From an uncultured Sphingobacteriaceae bacterium (GTDB lineage Bacteria; Bacteroidota; Bacteroidia; Sphingobacteriales; Sphingobacteriaceae): 64,000 bases of DNA. The notes below the pieces were generated by a model. That model searched no databases and was not told the DNA's origin. It saw only the letters and a program-made list of their open reading frames with translations. This document shows, piece after piece, positions 26,699 to 36,481 of the stretch. Position numbers and translations under genes: made by a program. The stretch covers positions 39,844-103,843 of the forward strand of contig CAMPKC010000007.1 of the NCBI GenBank assembly GCA_946887045.1, read 5' to 3'. The stretch's first letter is position 1, and the number at the start of each line of letters is the position of its first letter.

Positions 26699-26959
26699 TT
26701 AGGATTATTAGGTTAACTATTCAAAAAATATGCTTTTTAAACTGTGTGTTGTATAAGGAGTGCTAGAAATACATAAACAGTATAAGATTCCTAAATCAGG
26801 ATGATAACAGACAACAAATAGTTTTTGTTTAATGGTTTTAAAAAAAAATATTCTGTTGTGTTTCTCCCGGACAATGTAGTATTTCTTTAACCTGTAGTGC
26901 AGTAAGAATAGTTACCGAGTATATTTGTTCATTACCGGTTTTTATTTAACATTTTGAGC

Positions 26960-28099
26960 ATGTCAGATAAGTTCAAGAAAATCCTGCTGCTGGACGATGA
27001 AGGATTTATTCTTCAGGTGATTTCCAAGGCTCTAGGCCGTGAAGGCTTCGACTGCATGGTCGCCAGTTCGGTTGTACAGGCGATAGACATCCTTCAACAG
27101 GAGACTCCTGATATTATTCTTTCAGATTATCAAATGCCTATTATCAATGGTTTTGACTTCAGGAAAATAGTTTTGCGCGATAAGCGATGGCGAACTATCC
27201 CATTTGTTTTCTTTACCTCTGTTAACGACCCCGAACACATGCAGACGGGCCTCGATATGCAGGTTGTTGATTACATCCATAAGGATACTCCCATTCCGAT
27301 GGTTGTCTCCAAAATCAATAATATCATTGGCACTATCAAACGGCAGCACGAGAAATCCATTCAGGAGATTCGCACTGCCGCCGAAGCATTAAATCTAAGG
27401 TCAGTACCCGCTCAAATCCCTGCGATAGAAGGATATAATTTGAGGTTTCTGTATCAATCGTTTGAGGATTGTCCAGGTGGAGATTTTATTGATTTTATTC
27501 AAATAGACGGAAAATATACATTCGCTGTGTTGGGAGACGTAATGGGGAAGAAATGGGGAGCTTGGTTTTTTTCCTTCAATTTTCTTAGTTATATCCGCTC
27601 TGCTATACGCTTATGCGTTTTTGATGATGATTTTTCTACTGCCAGTATTCTTCAGAAGATAAATCGGGTAATTGTTCCCGATCCCGTTCTTGGCGATGTT
27701 TTGTCGACTTTATCCTTGCTTATGATAGAGCACGAAACAGGTAAAGTGCATTACTCGGGAGCCGGCGACCTGCCTCTGATATGGTATAAATCTGTTCAAA
27801 ATGAATGTTTTTCTGTCGAATCGTCAGGATTACTGCTTGGTGTTTTACCCGATGGGCTGTACGATGAAAAAATTATCGATCTGCAAACAGGAGATCAACT
27901 TATAGTTGTCTCTGACGGATTGATTGATTCTGAAACACCCGACGGGAAAAAGAGTGACTATGACTTGTTTTTCAAGAAAATGAAGATGGTGCTGGGGAAG
28001 AAAGAAAGCTTTGATTTAATAAAAAATGTAACTTTTTCTACCGAAAACAGTAAAGGGTTTATAGACGATTGCAGCTTAATTTTTATTGAAAGGAAGTAA
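26960..28099 (+). CDS. REC-SpoIIE/PP2C phosphatase (response-regulated RsbU-like)
   Basis: A 379-residue fusion of a receiver (about 1-120, phospho-acceptor Asp in IILSDYQMPIINGFD) and a PP2C phosphatase of the SpoIIE/RsbU type. Metal-binding positions are present in PGGDFIDF, VLGDVMG, VSDGLID and FIDDCSLIF. Such enzymes dephosphorylate a STAS-domain antagonist in partner-switching pathways. The STAS gene follows directly, 10 bp on, and a kinase-like gene comes next. I start at the ATG at 26960; a TTG two codons earlier is unlikely. A TATATTTG octamer near 26921-26928 may be its -7 element. Phosphorylation by the divergent kinases is probable but inferred. Confidence 0.93.
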   Translation: MSDKFKKILLLDDEGFILQVISKALGREGFDCMVASSVVQAIDILQQETPDIILSDYQMPIINGFDFRKIVLRDKRWRTIPFVFFTSVNDPEHMQTGLDMQVVDYIHKDTPIPMVVSKINNIIGTIKRQHEKSIQEIRTAAEALNLRSVPAQIPAIEGYNLRFLYQSFEDCPGGDFIDFIQIDGKYTFAVLGDVMGKKWGAWFFSFNFLSYIRSAIRLCVFDDDFSTASILQKINRVIVPDPVLGDVLSTLSLLMIEHETGKVHYSGAGDLPLIWYKSVQNECFSVESSGLLLGVLPDGLYDEKIIDLQTGDQLIVVSDGLIDSETPDGKKSDYDLFFKKMKMVLGKKESFDLIKNVTFSTENSKGFIDDCSLIFIERK

Positions 28100-28109
28100 A
28101 ACACACACT

Positions 28110-28436
28110 ATGATTGAAACACTCTCCAGAAGCGGTTATCTATTAGTAAAAATCAAAATAAGGGAGGCCAACCTTGATGTATCTGATCAGTTTAAGGCAG
28201 AACTAATTAATCTGATTGATCAGGGGGAAACAAATTTAATGGTAAGCTTTAGTGACGTAGCATACGTAGACAGCTCTTTTTTGGGGGCTCTGGTATCAGT
28301 TTTAAAGTATGCAATGGCAAAGCAGGGCGGTGTTTCTGTAGTTGACCTGAATAAGGATATTAAAAATCTTTTTACCCTTATTAGAATGAACAAAGTGTTT
28401 AAAGTTTATAATACAGAACAGGATGTTTTTGCATAA
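28110..28436 (+). CDS. STAS domain anti-anti-sigma-like protein (RsbV type)
   Basis: A 108-residue single STAS domain. The conserved phosphorylatable Ser region is YVDSSFLGALVSVLKYA near residues 49-65. In RsbV and SpoIIAA this serine is phosphorylated by the partner kinase and released by the PP2C enzyme. I use the ATG at 28110, since the longer frame begins at a TTG inside the preceding gene. It overlaps the next gene by 14 bp if that gene starts at 28423. Bacteroidota lack sigma B, so the final target is not the textbook one. Confidence 0.9.
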   Translation: MIETLSRSGYLLVKIKIREANLDVSDQFKAELINLIDQGETNLMVSFSDVAYVDSSFLGALVSVLKYAMAKQGGVSVVDLNKDIKNLFTLIRMNKVFKVYNTEQDVFA

Positions 28437-29004
28437 AGATACTCTTTCCACGATGACTGAAATAAAAAGGGACTTTACATTCAGTAACGATTCATTATCA
28501 ATGTACCCATTGTTAAATGAAATTATCTCATGTCTGAAGATTCACCTTCCTTCAGAGCATTATGATTTTAAAATCAGTAATTGCAAGCAAATCTTAATCG
28601 AACTTTTAACAAATGCAATTAAGCACTCAAATACAGATATAACCATTATATCAATATGTATCAATGACGCATCAATTGAAATAACTAAGAGCGATAAAGG
28701 ACGTAAGTTTTATCTGAACAACTATACGGGCTGGCCTCCGTTATCCTGGCCCTTAGATAAAAAACACATCGGAGAGAAGATAAAGATATACGACGATGAT
28801 ATTTCGAATCTTTATGCAATTATAAAAAGCGAGAACCGCATAGTGTTCGAAATTGACGAATACCCCATCACAAAAGTAACCAGTAACTCTAATTTACTTG
28901 AGCATTATGGTTTGCTTATCATGACTAAATTTTCAAGTCGTTTTTATTATTTATATAATGAAGAAACAAATGTGAATCAGTTTACTGCGATAATAAATGT
29001 CTGA
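28423..29004 (+). CDS. Divergent HATPase-like protein (RsbW-like partner)
   Basis: A 193-residue protein that fits a GHKL ATPase of the anti-sigma kinase kind. The N box is clear (LIELLTNAIKHSNTD near residues 63-77), but the glycine-rich lid motifs are badly worn: the position of DxGxG reads TKSDKGRKF, and the GxGLxL turn appears as EHYGLLIMTKF. Kinase activity is therefore doubtful and it may act by binding alone. Its position behind the REC-PP2C and STAS genes supports a partner-switching role. The start could be 28423 or the in-frame ATG at 28453; the second avoids overlap with the STAS gene. Confidence 0.8.
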   Translation: MFLHKDTLSTMTEIKRDFTFSNDSLSMYPLLNEIISCLKIHLPSEHYDFKISNCKQILIELLTNAIKHSNTDITIISICINDASIEITKSDKGRKFYLNNYTGWPPLSWPLDKKHIGEKIKIYDDDISNLYAIIKSENRIVFEIDEYPITKVTSNSNLLEHYGLLIMTKFSSRFYYLYNEETNVNQFTAIINV

Positions 29005-29074
29005 CACCGGTGATTGTTTATAATCGGTTGATTTTTTTAAAATCCAAAATTAAAATCCTCTTTTTGTTTTAAAA

Positions 29075-29094
29075 TGTTTATTTTAGTATAAACA
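29075..29094. promoter_or_regulatory. Dyad TGTTTAT-N6-ATAAACA upstream of a small HTH gene
   Basis: TGTTTAT at 29075-29081 and ATAAACA at 29088-29094 are exact complements. The dyad is 80 bp ahead of the gene at 29174 and could be an operator, possibly for that gene's own HTH-like product. No promoter octamer is clearly placed relative to it. Confidence 0.35.
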
Positions 29095-29173
29095 CTAAAG
29101 GGGATTTTTAACAAGCGGTTCTGCACGTTGAAAATAAGTGTGAATTATTTTATGAGTTTTTAAAGTTTACAAA

Positions 29174-29521
29174 ATGCATTTTGGGAAAATTGTGAAGAGG
29201 GTTGCGTATGACCAAGGTTTATCTGCAGATGATTTTGCGTCATTGGTGGGCCGCACAGAGAAGGAGATTTTAGAACTTTATGAGCAGGAGGAGTGGACAT
29301 CGGGAACCATTAAGGCCGCTTCAGTTGCCCTTGAGCATAATTTCGGTAAGTATTTAGACAATACACTTCCGTTTGATTTTTTAACCTCCTCTTCGTCTGT
29401 TGACAAGAGCGAATATTTGATTACAGTTAAGTATCCCAAAGGGAAAGAGCAGTTGTTGAAAACATGGCTGAGCAAAATGGCTATGATCGCAAAGGCTATC
29501 GGATTGGAAATAGGTCGCTAA
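29174..29521 (+). CDS. Small HTH-like protein
   Basis: A 115-residue protein. Its first 65 residues resemble a Cro/C1-type helix-turn-helix (GKIVKRVAYDQGLSADDFASLVGRTEKEILELYE). The recognition helix is weak and the rest is of unknown nature, ending in a short amphipathic helix with KTWLSKMAMIAKAIGLEIGR. It may bind DNA or only protein partners. It follows the partner-switching genes on the same strand after 169 bp and ends in a clear terminator, so it is likely a separate transcript. Confidence 0.6.
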   Translation: MHFGKIVKRVAYDQGLSADDFASLVGRTEKEILELYEQEEWTSGTIKAASVALEHNFGKYLDNTLPFDFLTSSSSVDKSEYLITVKYPKGKEQLLKTWLSKMAMIAKAIGLEIGR

Positions 29522-29529
29522 CAAAGCTG

Positions 29530-29569
29530 AATAATCCTATTAAGTTCCAAACTTTATAGGATTATTTTT
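29530..29569 (+). terminator. Terminator after the small HTH-like gene
   Basis: AATAATCCTAT and ATAGGATTATT pair over 11 bp, extended inside by AAG/CTT, and a T run follows (29564-29569). It begins 8 bp after the stop codon at 29521. Confidence 0.8.
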
Positions 29570-29638
29570 ATCAGCAAATCTTATCCTTCCTCCGCAAAGC
29601 GGAATATTTCTATTATCTTCAAACTTCAATTTTATTAA

Positions 29639-30886
29639 ATGTCTACAGAAGTAAAATGTCCGGGATGCGGTCATACTTTTCCTATTGAAGAGGCTATGAC
29701 TGAGGAGTATAAGAAAGAGCTGCGTGAAAAGATGGTTTCCTTTACGAAGCAGAAGGAAGAAGAATACCAAAAGAAATTAGAAGAGTTCAGCAACCGCGAG
29801 CAATTACAACTACAAGAGTTTGATAAAAAGCTGCAACACGAAAAGCAATCTTTGAAGGCTGTGCTCGAAGAGAACCTTCGCAAAACCATTTCTCAGGATT
29901 TCCAAAATAAAGTACAGCTTTTAGAGGCGGCAAATAAGGATACTGAAGAAAAGCTGAAGCTGGCTCGTCAGCAGGAGCTTGAGTTTTTGAAAAAAGAACA
30001 ACTTCTTAAAACACGCGAAGAGGAGCTCGAAATTCAGCTTCAGCGTAAACTGCAGGAACAGCGCAACGAACTGTCTGAGCAGATTAGAAAGCAGGAACAA
30101 GAGAAAAATACGCTCAAAGAAACCGAGTTCCAGCTAAAAGTTCGCGAATTAGAAAAGCAGCTGGATGATCAAAAAAAATTAGCTGAGGAAATGAAGCGCA
30201 AAGCCGAACAAGGTTCAATGCAGCTACAGGGAGAAGTTCAGGAGTTGATTCTGGAGGAGCTATTGAGAAGCAATTTTCCTTTTGATGTAATTTCTGAGGT
30301 TGGTAAGGGCGTGAGAGGCGCAGACTGCATTCAGACGGTCCGTAATCAATACGGACAGGAGTGTGGCCGCATTATTTTCGAAAGTAAGCGAACAAAGGAT
30401 TTTTCAAATGATTGGATAGAAAAGCTAAAAAAAGATATGCGCGGCATCGGTGTTGATGTAGCTGTAATTGTCACTCAATGTTATCCGAAAGGAATGGATT
30501 GCTTCGGCGAGAAAGATGGTGTTTGGATTTGTTCTTTTGATGAAGTAAAGGCGGTTGCGTATGTGCTTCGCGATAGTATCGTTAAATTATTTAACGCATC
30601 CAAATCCCAGGATAATAAGGGCGACAAAATGCATATGATGTACGACTATCTTACCAGTACAGAGTTTAACGAACAATGGAAAGCCATACGCGAAGGTTTT
30701 ATGAGTATGCGTCTATCTATTCAAAAAGAACGTGAAGCAATGGAACGATTATGGAAATCACGTGAAAAGCAGTTGGACAAAGTTTTGTTGAATGCAGCTC
30801 ATATCCGTGGTTCTGTTGAAGGAATTGCAGGTAGTGATACGATACAAATGAATTTGTTGGACGAAACGGATTTGTTGCTGGATTGA
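29639..30886 (+). CDS. DUF2130 domain-containing coiled-coil protein
   Basis: A 415-residue protein. It opens with a short zinc-ribbon-like knuckle (VKCPGCGHTFPIEEAM), followed by a very charged coiled coil from about residue 25 to 195. The DUF2130 domain, roughly residues 200-400, includes EELLRSNFPFDVISEVGKG, GADCIQTV, IFESKRTKDFSNDWIEKLKKDM and AVIVTQCYP. The alternation of charged residues and a D...E-K pattern (IIFESKRT) recalls restriction-endonuclease-like folds, which has been suggested for this family. No function is established. It is a stand-alone gene. Confidence 0.9.
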   Translation: MSTEVKCPGCGHTFPIEEAMTEEYKKELREKMVSFTKQKEEEYQKKLEEFSNREQLQLQEFDKKLQHEKQSLKAVLEENLRKTISQDFQNKVQLLEAANKDTEEKLKLARQQELEFLKKEQLLKTREEELEIQLQRKLQEQRNELSEQIRKQEQEKNTLKETEFQLKVRELEKQLDDQKKLAEEMKRKAEQGSMQLQGEVQELILEELLRSNFPFDVISEVGKGVRGADCIQTVRNQYGQECGRIIFESKRTKDFSNDWIEKLKKDMRGIGVDVAVIVTQCYPKGMDCFGEKDGVWICSFDEVKAVAYVLRDSIVKLFNASKSQDNKGDKMHMMYDYLTSTEFNEQWKAIREGFMSMRLSIQKEREAMERLWKSREKQLDKVLLNAAHIRGSVEGIAGSDTIQMNLLDETDLLLD

Positions 30887-31043
30887 TAATTCGCTGAAGA
30901 GCAGGCAGATTAAAGTCGATTGTCAATTTTATTGCTGGCAGCATATTTTTAAGGGGAATGGGTCATGAATTGTTTTTTGAAGCTGTAGGCCGCAAAACAA
31001 GACTCATTATATAGAGTTGTATATTTAGAGATATCACCTCATT

Positions 31044-32177
31044 ATGCGTATTGGGATTCCTGCCGAAGTTAAAAATAACGAGAATCGAGTTGCTATGACA
31101 CCCGCTGGAGTTGTGCATCTTGTTCATTCCGGACATGAAGTTTTTATTCAGAAAGGAGCCGGACTTGGTTCTGGGTTTACAGATGCAACTTACATGCAGG
31201 CTGGTGCTTTTATTGTCGAAAACGCACACGAGGCATGGGACACGGAAATGGTGATGAAGGTGAAAGAGCCAATTGAATCCGAATATCAATTTTTCCACGA
31301 GGGACTTATTCTTTTTACCTACCTGCATTTAGCGGCCGAGCCGGAATTAACCAGAAGTCTCGTCGATAAGAAGGTCGTCGGTATCGCCTACGAAACCGTC
31401 CAGCTGGCCAACGGTTCGTTACCCTTACTAACGCCCATGAGCGAAGTAGCCGGACGAATGTCTGCCCAGGTTGGTGCTCAATTTCTGGAAAAGACAGATG
31501 GAGGAAAAGGAATTCTTTTATCCGGAGTTCCGGGAGTGCGAAGAGGTAAAGTTGCTATTATTGGAGGTGGTGTTGCCGGAACCAATGCCGCAAAAATTGC
31601 TCTTGGCTTAGGCGCCGAAGTAACCATATTGGATTCAAATCCTGATCGTTTGCGTCAAATAGATGATATTTTTGGTTATCAGATCTCAACATTAATGTCG
31701 AATCCGCTTAATATTGCTGAAGCCGTCAAAGAATCTGATCTGGTTATTGGAGCCGTTTTAATTCCTGGTGCAAAGGCTCCCAAACTAATTACAGAGGAGA
31801 TGGTAAAAGAAATGGAACCCGGCTCTGTCATAGTCGACATAGCTATCGATCAGGGCGGAAGTGTTGAAACTATTGACAGAGCAACTACGCACGATAATCC
31901 CACTTATATCAAACATAATGTGGTGCATTATGCTGTGGCAAACATGCCGGGCGCAGTGCCCCGAACTTCAACCATCGCCTTGACAAACGTAACTGTCCCG
32001 TATACGCTGCAAATTGCCAACAAGGGATATAAACAAGCCTGCTTAGATAGTGAAGGTCTTTGCAAAGGAATCAACACCTTGGATGGTTACGTTACATATA
32101 AAGCTGTCGCGGTAGCCCATGGACTTAAATACACTGAAACTAAAACCTTACTGAACAAAGATTTTATGGAGATATAG
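31044..32177 (+). CDS. ald: Alanine dehydrogenase
   Basis: A 377-residue NAD-dependent enzyme that interconverts L-alanine with pyruvate and ammonia. The N-terminus [23 protein letters not shown] carries the substrate Arg, [11 protein letters not shown] contains a catalytic Lys, and [29 protein letters not shown] is the Rossmann NAD site. [18 protein letters not shown] is the highly conserved C-terminal motif. Length is normal. It is followed by proB 75 bp later, so amino-acid interconversion genes are grouped here. Confidence 0.97.
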   Translation: MRIGIPAEVKNNENRVAMTPAGVVHLVHSGHEVFIQKGAGLGSGFTDATYMQAGAFIVENAHEAWDTEMVMKVKEPIESEYQFFHEGLILFTYLHLAAEPELTRSLVDKKVVGIAYETVQLANGSLPLLTPMSEVAGRMSAQVGAQFLEKTDGGKGILLSGVPGVRRGKVAIIGGGVAGTNAAKIALGLGAEVTILDSNPDRLRQIDDIFGYQISTLMSNPLNIAEAVKESDLVIGAVLIPGAKAPKLITEEMVKEMEPGSVIVDIAIDQGGSVETIDRATTHDNPTYIKHNVVHYAVANMPGAVPRTSTIALTNVTVPYTLQIANKGYKQACLDSEGLCKGINTLDGYVTYKAVAVAHGLKYTETKTLLNKDFMEI

Positions 32178-32252
32178 CTTTCAGTACTATTTACCTCAGC
32201 TTTCCTTTCGTCTTTCGCCCATATCTTCTTAATTTCACCCTTTCTTTTTATT

Positions 32253-33341
32253 ATGGCTTTATCTTACAAACGCGTAATCATAAAAATTGGTTCTAATGTG
32301 CTTACCAAAGAAAATGGCTTGCCAGATTTTGAACGAATGGCGGAGTTGGTGGAGCAAATATCTGAAATTAAAAGGCAGGGGAAAGAAGTAATCCTGGTTT
32401 CATCCGGCGCAGTTGCTTCAGGCCGGAGCCTTTTAAGTGTGTCGGATAAATACGATGCAGTGGCAACACGTCAGCTCTTCGCATCGATAGGTCAGGTTAA
32501 ACTCATTAATAAGTATTCAGAGCTTTTCGAAAAGCAGGATTTAGTATGTGCACAGGTGTTGGTCACGAAAGAGGATTTTCGCGACAGACTTCATTATTTG
32601 AACATGAAAAACTGTTTTAATATTTTGCTGCAGCATAATGTCATTCCTGTGGTAAATGAAAATGACGTTATTTCGGTCACCGAGCTGATGTTCACAGATA
32701 ATGATGAACTTGCGGGCTTAATAGCCTCAATGCTTAATGCTGATGCATTGATTATCTTAAGCAATGTAGATGGTATTTATAATGGTGATCCAAAAGATAG
32801 TAAATCAGAGGTTATCAGAGAGGTTAGTCCGGCGACCACCGGTTTTTCCTCTTTCATAACTACACATAAATCACAGTTTGGTAGGGGAGGAATGGTAACT
32901 AAATCTAATATGGCCCATAAAGTTGCTCAATTAGGAATAGCGGTTCACATTGCCAACGGAAAAAGAGCAAATATTATCCCTGATGTTCTGAAAGGGAAAG
33001 TAGTAAATACCCGCTTTGTTCCCCAAAAAACAGCTTCGGGGAAAAAGAAATGGCTCGCCCACTCTGAAAATTATGCCAAAGGCGTTGTTTTGATCAACGA
33101 AGGCGCAAAAGTGGCTTTAACCTCATCCAAGGCAAGCAGTTTGCTTCCTGTGGGAGTGATAAAAATTAAGGAGGATTTCCAAAAAGGGGATATTATTAAA
33201 CTTGTTGATGAAAGCGGTAAGCAAGTGGGCTTAGGAATTGCTGAGTACGGTTCTGATAAAGCCGCTGAACGCATTGGTCAAAAAAAACAGAAAGCATTAG
33301 TTCATTACGATTATTTATTTTTAAACTCCGATATTGCTTAA
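32253..33341 (+). CDS. proB: Glutamate 5-kinase
   Basis: A 362-residue kinase that makes gamma-glutamyl phosphate, the first step of proline synthesis. The amino-acid kinase domain (about 1-255) shows [47 protein letters not shown] and [21 protein letters not shown] domain occupies the C-terminus, as in E. coli ProB. It ends at 33341 and proA starts 2 bases later, so the two are translationally coupled and make the proline branch as one unit. Confidence 0.97.
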   Translation: MALSYKRVIIKIGSNVLTKENGLPDFERMAELVEQISEIKRQGKEVILVSSGAVASGRSLLSVSDKYDAVATRQLFASIGQVKLINKYSELFEKQDLVCAQVLVTKEDFRDRLHYLNMKNCFNILLQHNVIPVVNENDVISVTELMFTDNDELAGLIASMLNADALIILSNVDGIYNGDPKDSKSEVIREVSPATTGFSSFITTHKSQFGRGGMVTKSNMAHKVAQLGIAVHIANGKRANIIPDVLKGKVVNTRFVPQKTASGKKKWLAHSENYAKGVVLINEGAKVALTSSKASSLLPVGVIKIKEDFQKGDIIKLVDESGKQVGLGIAEYGSDKAAERIGQKKQKALVHYDYLFLNSDIA

Positions 33342-33342
33342 A

Positions 33343-34590
33343 ATGGAACTACAGGATATATTTAAAAATGTTCAGAGAGCGAGTCGTTCATTAGGGCTTC
33401 TTGATAAAGAGAAAGTCAATGCAATTCTTATTGATGTTGCTGATGAAGCCATTAATCAAATTCCAGCAATACTTGCCGAAAATCAGAAAGATCTGGATAG
33501 AATGGATGTTGATGATCCCAAGTATGATCGGTTAAAACTTACTGAAAAACGGATTCATGACATTGCTGCGGATATAAAAAATGTTGCAAATCTTCCATCA
33601 CCGTTAGGAAAGATTCTTTTAGAAAAGAATCTTGAGAATGGTTTGAGGTTGAAAAAAGTAAGCGTTCCAATGGGAGTTATCGGTGTAATATACGAGGCTC
33701 GCCCAAATGTTAGTTTTGACGTTTTCTCTCTATGCTTTAAAACGGGCAATGCCTGTATATTAAAGGGTGGAAGCGATGCTTCCTTTTCTAACGAGGCTAT
33801 TATTTCTGTAATTCACAAAGTATTAAAAAAACACGGTGTGGATACCGGGGTTGCAGCACTTCTTCCGCCGGACAGAGCGGCTACAGAAGCTCTGCTGAAT
33901 GCTGTTGACTATGTGGATGTAATCATTCCTCGTGGAAGCCAGGGGTTAATAGATTTTGTACGGAAAAATGCCAAAGTTCCCGTTATCGAAACAGGCGCAG
34001 GAATTGTGCATACCTATTTTGATGAAAGCGGCGACCTTGGGAAAGGAAAGGCTATTGTAAATAATAGTAAAACCCGTCGGGTAAGTGTTTGTAATTCCCT
34101 CGACTGTCTTATTATACATGAAAGCCGGTTAAATGATTTGCCGGCAATTACAGAACTATTGATTAAGTCGGATGTTGAAATTTTTGCCGATGCGCAGGCA
34201 TACGAAGCGTTGAAGCAAAGCTATCCTCAGAATTTATTGCAACAAGCCAGTGAAGAGCATTTTGGTACAGAGTTTCTAGCATATAAAATGTCTGTTAAAA
34301 CGGTTAAAAGTCTTGATGAAGCTTTAGATCACATCTCTAATTTTAGTTCTAAGCATAGTGAAGCTATTATTTCTGAAGATGCGGATTCGATCGAAAAATT
34401 CTTGAATGCCGTTGATGCTGCCGCAGTTTATGCGAATGCGTCGACAGCTTTTACTGACGGTGCTCAGTTCGGGCTTGGCGCTGAAATTGGGATAAGTACA
34501 CAAAAGCTTCATGCCCGCGGGCCCATGGGCTTAGAAGAACTTACCAGTTATAAATGGGTGGTACAGGGAGACGGACAAATAAGAGCTTAA
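33343..34590 (+). CDS. proA: Gamma-glutamyl phosphate reductase
   Basis: A 415-residue aldehyde-dehydrogenase-fold enzyme that turns glutamyl phosphate into glutamate semialdehyde with NADPH. Visible are [61 protein letters not shown] and the catalytic Cys in [16 protein letters not shown]. The C-terminal [36 protein letters not shown] motif is intact. The ATG at 33343 directly follows the proB stop; an in-frame TTG at 33334 inside proB is less likely. A strong terminator follows the gene. Confidence 0.97.
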   Translation: MELQDIFKNVQRASRSLGLLDKEKVNAILIDVADEAINQIPAILAENQKDLDRMDVDDPKYDRLKLTEKRIHDIAADIKNVANLPSPLGKILLEKNLENGLRLKKVSVPMGVIGVIYEARPNVSFDVFSLCFKTGNACILKGGSDASFSNEAIISVIHKVLKKHGVDTGVAALLPPDRAATEALLNAVDYVDVIIPRGSQGLIDFVRKNAKVPVIETGAGIVHTYFDESGDLGKGKAIVNNSKTRRVSVCNSLDCLIIHESRLNDLPAITELLIKSDVEIFADAQAYEALKQSYPQNLLQQASEEHFGTEFLAYKMSVKTVKSLDEALDHISNFSSKHSEAIISEDADSIEKFLNAVDAAAVYANASTAFTDGAQFGLGAEIGISTQKLHARGPMGLEELTSYKWVVQGDGQIRA

Positions 34591-34620
34591 TTTCCCCAAT
34601 TGTCAGGTTACCATACTTCA

Positions 34621-34660
34621 ACTCAAGGCGGCTTGTTTAGCGCTGCTTTGAGTTTTTTTA
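34621..34660 (+). terminator. Strong rho-independent terminator after proA
   Basis: ACTCAAGGCGGC pairs with GCTGCTTTGAGT along 12 bases (two G-U pairs), loop of about 9-10 nt, followed by seven T residues. It sits 30 bp past the proA stop and closes the proBA unit. Confidence 0.88.
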
Positions 34661-34787
34661 TTTATGTTGGTAATTCTCGTCTGTACGAGCAGTTAAAATC
34701 AGCTCCTGGAAAACTTTTTTTCTCGCATTGACTTTTATCATCAAAAGAAGGGAAAAACCCCTAAATTGTGTCTTCAAAACTATTCAT

Positions 34788-35930
34788 ATGAGAGAAATGC
34801 CCGTAACCGTTCGGCGGTCTATCGAACTATTGGGAATTGTACTACTTGGTTATTTGATTGTAATCGGAAGAGATATCATCATGCCGGTGCTCATGGCATT
34901 TTTCATAAGCATTATGTTGCTGCCTGTATATAATTTTTTAAAACGGCGGAAAATTCCCGAGGCACTTTCAATTTTTCTTTCAATACTTCTAATCGCAGTT
35001 GCCGTGGCCGGCGTAGTTTGGTTTTTCTCTTCGCAAGTGTCATCGTTAGTCGCAGATTTTCCTGAAATAAGGAAAAATGTAGCGAAACATTTGACCTCAA
35101 TAAGTGGCTGGATTAATGACATAAGTGGTTTTTCGACCCAGGAACAAGCTAAATTGTTGGATGAACAAGCCAACAAGCTATTGAATTTTGGCGGTAACCT
35201 GCTCACCGGCGCGGCGGGTTCTGTAACATCTACAATTATCTTTGTTGGATTACTTCCGATTTATATATATCTGTTTCTTTTTTATAAGAATCTCTTGGTG
35301 CGTTTTGTCTTTTTATGGTTTCCCGAAGAAAATCATCCCAAAGTTCGTGAGGCAATGCTTGAAACCAAAGTGATCATTAAGAGCTATTTATTGGGTCTGC
35401 TAATACAGATAACATATATTACTGTTTTACTAGGAGGTATTTTATTGCTTATCGGTATTAAACACGCGCTATTAATTGCGGTGATTTTTGCCTTTCTAAA
35501 TCTTATTCCTTATGTGGGTGCGTTGATAGGAAATGTAATTGGTGTATTGCTAACGCTAACTTCATCCGAGGAACTGTGGCCAATTCTTGCTGTACTGGGA
35601 ACCATCGCATTTGTTCAGTTTCTGGATAATAATATCCTGATGCCTCGAATAGTTGGCGCAAAAGTTAAAATAAATGCGTTGGCGGCTATATTGGGGGTGT
35701 TTATAGGCGGTAGTATTGCGGGCATCTCTGGTATGTTCTTATCATTACCGTTGATTGCAATTGTGAAAGTTACTTTCGACAGATCTACTATATTTAAACA
35801 TTGGGGAGTGCTCTTAGGTGATGAATTACCTCCTGAGAACCCAATGAATGTTCCCGAGTTTCGTGTCCAAACCGAAGAAGTAAAAGAGAAGCTGGAAATA
35901 GACAATGATATAGAACCTACTAAAGAATAG
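34788..35930 (+). CDS. AI-2E family transporter
   Basis: A 380-residue polytopic protein of the AI-2 exporter-like (AI-2E) superfamily, with about eight transmembrane helices. The first pair (GIVLLGYLIVIGRDIIMPVLMAF) and the conserved IPYVGALIGNVIGVLLTL and QFLDNNILMPRIVGAKVKINALAAILGVFIGG segments mark the family. Members have been linked to autoinducer-2 export, Na+/H+ exchange or general permease roles, so the cargo is not known. The ATG at 34788 is preferred over the in-frame TTG at 34728, since family similarity begins near the MREMPVTVRR segment. It ends in an acidic cytosolic tail. Confidence 0.9.
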   Translation: MREMPVTVRRSIELLGIVLLGYLIVIGRDIIMPVLMAFFISIMLLPVYNFLKRRKIPEALSIFLSILLIAVAVAGVVWFFSSQVSSLVADFPEIRKNVAKHLTSISGWINDISGFSTQEQAKLLDEQANKLLNFGGNLLTGAAGSVTSTIIFVGLLPIYIYLFLFYKNLLVRFVFLWFPEENHPKVREAMLETKVIIKSYLLGLLIQITYITVLLGGILLLIGIKHALLIAVIFAFLNLIPYVGALIGNVIGVLLTLTSSEELWPILAVLGTIAFVQFLDNNILMPRIVGAKVKINALAAILGVFIGGSIAGISGMFLSLPLIAIVKVTFDRSTIFKHWGVLLGDELPPENPMNVPEFRVQTEEVKEKLEIDNDIEPTKE

Positions 35931-36066
35931 TTTTTTGGGGATGATTTGCTATATCTTTTTTCTAATATAAGTTTATAGTAACTGTTCTTTATCTCTTAAG
36001 AAAGAAATGCCCGGACATCCTAAAAGAATGCCGTTAAAATGATATGAAAGTAAGATCTGGGAATAT

Positions 36067-36094
36067 AACAAAGCGGCGATATGCCGCTTTTGTT
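36067..36094. terminator. Hairpin between convergent AI-2E and small-protein genes
   Basis: AACAAAGCGGC at 36067-36077 pairs with GCCGCTTTTGTT at 36083-36094 (one bulged base) around a GATAT loop. It lies close to the stop of the minus-strand gene at 36100 and 137 bp past the AI-2E stop. Confidence 0.6.
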
Positions 36095-36099
36095 AATAT

Positions 36100-36300
36100 T
36101 TAAATCATGACTTGTTGAATTTCCGGTTGTTGGAAGTGCAGGGCATCTAAAAGTGCCAGACAGGCAATGTAATCCTCTTTTTCTTCCAGAGATTTTAGTG
36201 CTTTTTCAACCATTTTAATTCTTCCGTTTTTTATGTCAGTATCAGCACCAATCCTAAATACAACATAGTGGTTTGTTTCTCTAATATCTTTTATGTTCAT
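36100..36300 (-). CDS. Small hypothetical protein with strong Shine-Dalgarno
   Basis: A 66-residue protein of unknown function, predicted alpha/beta with a charged helix (VEKALKSLEEKEDYIACLALLDAL). It has no signal peptide or membrane helix. A full GGAGG lies 6 nt ahead of the ATG on the minus strand (36307-36311), which is rare here and supports a real gene and its start. It is isolated, convergent with the AI-2E gene and divergent from the receiver gene at 36482. Confidence 0.6.
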   Translation of the reverse strand: MNIKDIRETNHYVVFRIGADTDIKNGRIKMVEKALKSLEEKEDYIACLALLDALHFQQPEIQQVMI

Positions 36301-36306
36301 CGTAAA

Positions 36307-36311
36307 CCTCC
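36307..36311 (-). promoter_or_regulatory. Strong Shine-Dalgarno GGAGG for the 66-residue gene
   Basis: Minus-strand GGAGG ends 6 nt before the ATG at 36300, with a C ahead of it (CGGAGG). It is one of three full Shine-Dalgarno sites found in this window. Confidence 0.65.
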
Positions 36312-36481
36312 GTATGCTATTTTCTACGGAAACTCATTTAGGAATGTTGCCAAAAAAAAATAATATTATCAGGCTTAAGGAAATGCTTTTTAGGAGATTA
36401 TATAAACAATAGGTACGGTTTTTGCTTCTCATGAAAACAAAAACTAACTGTATTAATGTCAACTGCTCTTATAAAACTCTA

